Of a stretch of 64,000 nucleotides of DNA, positions 61,303 through 64,000 are shown piece after piece; position 1 is the stretch's first letter, and the number at the start of each line of letters is the position of its first letter. The stretch comes from Streptomyces sp. NBC_00525 (GTDB lineage Bacteria; Actinomycetota; Actinomycetes; Streptomycetales; Streptomycetaceae). Where the stretch lies: assembly GCF_036346595.1 (NCBI RefSeq), contig NZ_CP107835.1:186001-250000 (forward strand), given 5' to 3'. The notes under the pieces are model-generated. The model saw nothing but the letters and a program-made list of their open reading frames with translations. It was not told the DNA's origin and did not search any database. The position numbers and the translations under genes were made by a program.

Positions 61303-61848
61303 ATGAACACGTCTGGCAGAGCCGGGAGTTCGAGTTCCGTCCACGAGTGGATCAACTCACTGGGCGTGCTGCTCGCGGTGGGGCTCTCCGTATTCGCCCT
61401 GTACCGCGACTACACGCAGCAGGCCGAGGACGAAGTGCGCGAGGCGATGAAGGTCAACGTGTTCTGGACGGGCCCCGCCACCGCCCCGACCGGCCTGCTG
61501 GTCGAGAACCAGCAGGACACCCGCATCATGGGTGTGACGGTCCGTCTGGAAGTGGGCGACGAGACCGTCCAGCGGGTCCAGTTCGACGAGGTCCACTCCT
61601 GCCGGCTCGACTGGTTCACCTTCGGCACCCACCAGCCCGAGGTCCGCGCGGACGCCGTGCTCGTCCTCCAGTTCCGCGACGCCTCGGGCAACTGGTGGCA
61701 GATGAAGCCCGGCTCGGTCCTGGACCGGATAGACGCGGGCAAGGCCGGCCGCCCCGGCGGAGACGACCTGGTCACCACCTGGAAACTCCAGCGCAAAACG
61801 GACCCCTCCAGCGACTGCGGCCAAGGATTGTCCGGCGGTCACCGATGA
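61303..61848 (+). CDS. Single-span membrane protein of unknown function
   Basis: The 181-aa protein has one hydrophobic segment near residues 17-34 (WINSLGVLLAVGLSVFALYRDY), then a soluble beta-rich part (VNVFWTGPATAPTGLLVENQ onward). There is no clear ribosome binding site, so translation may be weak or the message near-leaderless. Its stop overlaps the start of the immunity-like gene (ATGA), suggesting the pair works together. Confidence 0.75.
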   Translation: MNTSGRAGSSSSVHEWINSLGVLLAVGLSVFALYRDYTQQAEDEVREAMKVNVFWTGPATAPTGLLVENQQDTRIMGVTVRLEVGDETVQRVQFDEVHSCRLDWFTFGTHQPEVRADAVLVLQFRDASGNWWQMKPGSVLDRIDAGKAGRPGGDDLVTTWKLQRKTDPSSDCGQGLSGGHR

Positions 61849-62060
61849 CGCGCGAGACGGCGATCACCCTGGTGCAGAGGGTCATCGACATCGAGTACGA
61901 CGAGGACGAGACAGCCCGGGTGCTGAACCGACTCGACCGAGCTCTCGCCTGCCCGGCCGGCTACGTCTCCGACCTGATCTTCTGGCCCGAGGACGGAAAG
62001 GAGCCGACGGCCGCGAAGGTGGTCGACCAGGCCCTGGCGTACCAGCCGTTCGCGCTGTGA
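61845..62060 (+). CDS. Colicin/pyocin immunity-like small protein
   Basis: This 71-aa acidic helical protein reads MTRETAITLVQRVIDIEYDE, then LNRLDRALACPAGYVSDLIFWPEDG. The last part matches the P-x-G-S-D-L-I-(Y/F)-(Y/W)-P signature of E-colicin immunity proteins (Im7/Im9 family), which block nuclease toxins. No nuclease bacteriocin gene is next to it. It is coupled to the single-span membrane protein gene. Identification is by motif recall only. Confidence 0.7.
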   Translation: MTRETAITLVQRVIDIEYDEDETARVLNRLDRALACPAGYVSDLIFWPEDGKEPTAAKVVDQALAYQPFAL

Positions 62061-62079
62061 ACCGCCCCGGCCGCCCCGA

Positions 62080-62739
62080 TCAGTGCCGCCGGTCGGTGCC
62101 GTCCTCGTCCCGCGCCGTGACCAGGCCGCCCAGGAGGTGCCGCAGGCAGCGCACCGCCAGGTCGGCGGGGGAGCCGGGCCCCTCGGTCGCCGCCTCGGTG
62201 GCGGACCAGACCTCCAGGGCGATCCGGATGGCGTCGGTGGCCGCCGCCGCGACCAGGCGTACGTCCAGCGGGTCGCGGCGGCCGTCCGTCAGCCGGGCGA
62301 TGACCGGGACGAGCAACTCCTCCGACTCCTGATTCACGCGGTACCAGACGGCGCGCAGGGCGGGATCGTCCGCCGCGGCGCGCAGCAGCCCACGGGTGCG
62401 CAGGAGCGCCTCCGTGGCCCGGCGGTCCGGTGTGGCCAGCGACCGTTCGACCGCGTCGCGCAGCGCCGGCCCCAGCGCGGTGCCCGGCGGCGTCTCGGCC
62501 AGCAGCGCGCGCCACTGGTCGGCGCCGACCGTGAGCAGCGGGCCGACGGCGTCCTGCTTGGAGCGGAAGTACCGGTAGAAGGTCCGCAGCGCGACCCCCG
62601 CCCGCCGGGCGATCTCCTCCGCCGTCGTGGCCTCCGGGCCCCGGGTGGCGAAGAGCTCGGCCGCGGCGTGCGCGATGTCGAGCTGCGTGGCGGCCTTGCG
62701 ACGTTCGGTCAGCGACGGGGGCGATGGCTCGGTACTCAC
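62080..62739 (-). CDS. TetR-family transcriptional regulator
   Basis: This 219-aa regulator has the N-terminal helix-turn-helix ATTAEEIARRAGVALRTFYRYF and a ligand-binding C-terminal part. GTG at 62739 is preferred, since the longer frame adds a non-conserved basic tail. It is divergent from an SDR operon, and a GTGACA/TGTCAC dyad lies between, so it likely represses that operon until a ligand binds. Confidence 0.9.
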   Translation of the reverse strand: MSTEPSPPSLTERRKAATQLDIAHAAAELFATRGPEATTAEEIARRAGVALRTFYRYFRSKQDAVGPLLTVGADQWRALLAETPPGTALGPALRDAVERSLATPDRRATEALLRTRGLLRAAADDPALRAVWYRVNQESEELLVPVIARLTDGRRDPLDVRLVAAAATDAIRIALEVWSATEAATEGPGSPADLAVRCLRHLLGGLVTARDEDGTDRRH

Positions 62740-62778
62740 CCCAGAAGCGTACGGCCTGCGACCACCCGGAGGCACGTC

Positions 62779-62803
62779 GTGACAAGATGGCAAAACGTGT
62801 CAC
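62779..62803. promoter_or_regulatory. Candidate TetR operator
   Basis: GTGACA and TGTCAC half-sites separated by 13 bases lie between the TetR and SDR starts, 40 bases from the TetR GTG. Confidence 0.5.
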
Positions 62804-62914
62804 CTAGGCGTACGGTGAAGTGGAAGGCAAGGGCGCCGGCGGGCAGGACAGGCCGCGACGGGCGCCGGAAGGGGCCTGACCGACGACGTCGCCGGGCCGA
62901 GTAGGAGAGCGCAC

Positions 62915-64000
<1,086 letters not shown>

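Overview
The window is high-GC, densely packed DNA with overlapping (ATGA) start/stop junctions and purine-rich ribosome binding sites. Together with mycothiol-type and DUF-type actinobacterial proteins, this points to a Streptomyces or close relative. I see no tRNA, rRNA, CRISPR array or intact transposon.

Region 1 (1-10586) is the end of a type II aromatic polyketide (PKS) cluster: chain-length factor (5' truncated by the window edge), acyl carrier protein, C9-type ketoreductase, didomain aromatase/cyclase, four aromatic FAD hydroxylases and an O-methyltransferase-like protein with a damaged SAM motif. An atypical OmpR-type regulator of the angucycline type (10669-11463) closes it. Region 2 (11583-22622) reads mainly leftward: ParB-like regulator, two-cluster ferredoxin, an unrecognised 659-aa protein, glutamine-synthetase-like ligase, adenylosuccinate-lyase-like lyase, GNAT acetyltransferase and an Ntn-type hydrolase. 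A class I amidotransferase-like hydrolase and a secreted alpha/beta hydrolase with an Asp nucleophile lie beside it. The ligase, lyase and acetyltransferase set is what I remember from the glutamylhydrazine pathway of kinamycin and fosfazinomycin, so regions 1 and 2 probably make a diazo- or hydrazine-bearing (benzo[b]fluorene/angucycline-like) polyketide. The nitrous-acid genes are not in the window.

Region 3 (22660-36082) is the least explained part. MFS exporter and ATP-grasp ligase genes diverge, and a 2-oxoglutarate dioxygenase gene faces the ligase gene. Then comes a tightly coupled operon that opens with a 19-residue peptide (26308-26367) between two RNA hairpins. It continues with a HEAT-FGE fusion, a metallo-beta-lactamase-fold protein, an esterase, a class II amidotransferase, an unrecognised protein, an aldehyde dehydrogenase, a threonine aldolase and a PPOX-fold protein. 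I propose it as an undescribed peptide-derived or peptide-scaffolded pathway; an attenuator leader peptide is the main alternative.

Region 4 (36247-44745) holds accessory tailoring genes: a fifth FAD hydroxylase, a HemG/HemY-type oxidase, an SDR, an NmrA reductase, an Rv2466c-type thiol oxidoreductase, a second methyltransferase-like protein, a CxxC-less AhpD-like protein and a sulfotransferase. Region 5 (44818-64000) looks mostly like general metabolism: multicopper oxidase, ABC exporter, sulfonate-type ABC importer with cysN-cysD-cysC, small stress or VOC proteins, MMPL transporter, a colicin-immunity-like small protein, and a TetR gene facing two SDR genes, the last cut by the window end.

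A recurring theme is family members that lack their usual catalytic residues (chain-length factor, two methyltransferase-like proteins, amidotransferase, AhpD-like protein, FGE-like domain, alpha/beta hydrolase). This suggests repurposed enzymes in the biosynthetic part.
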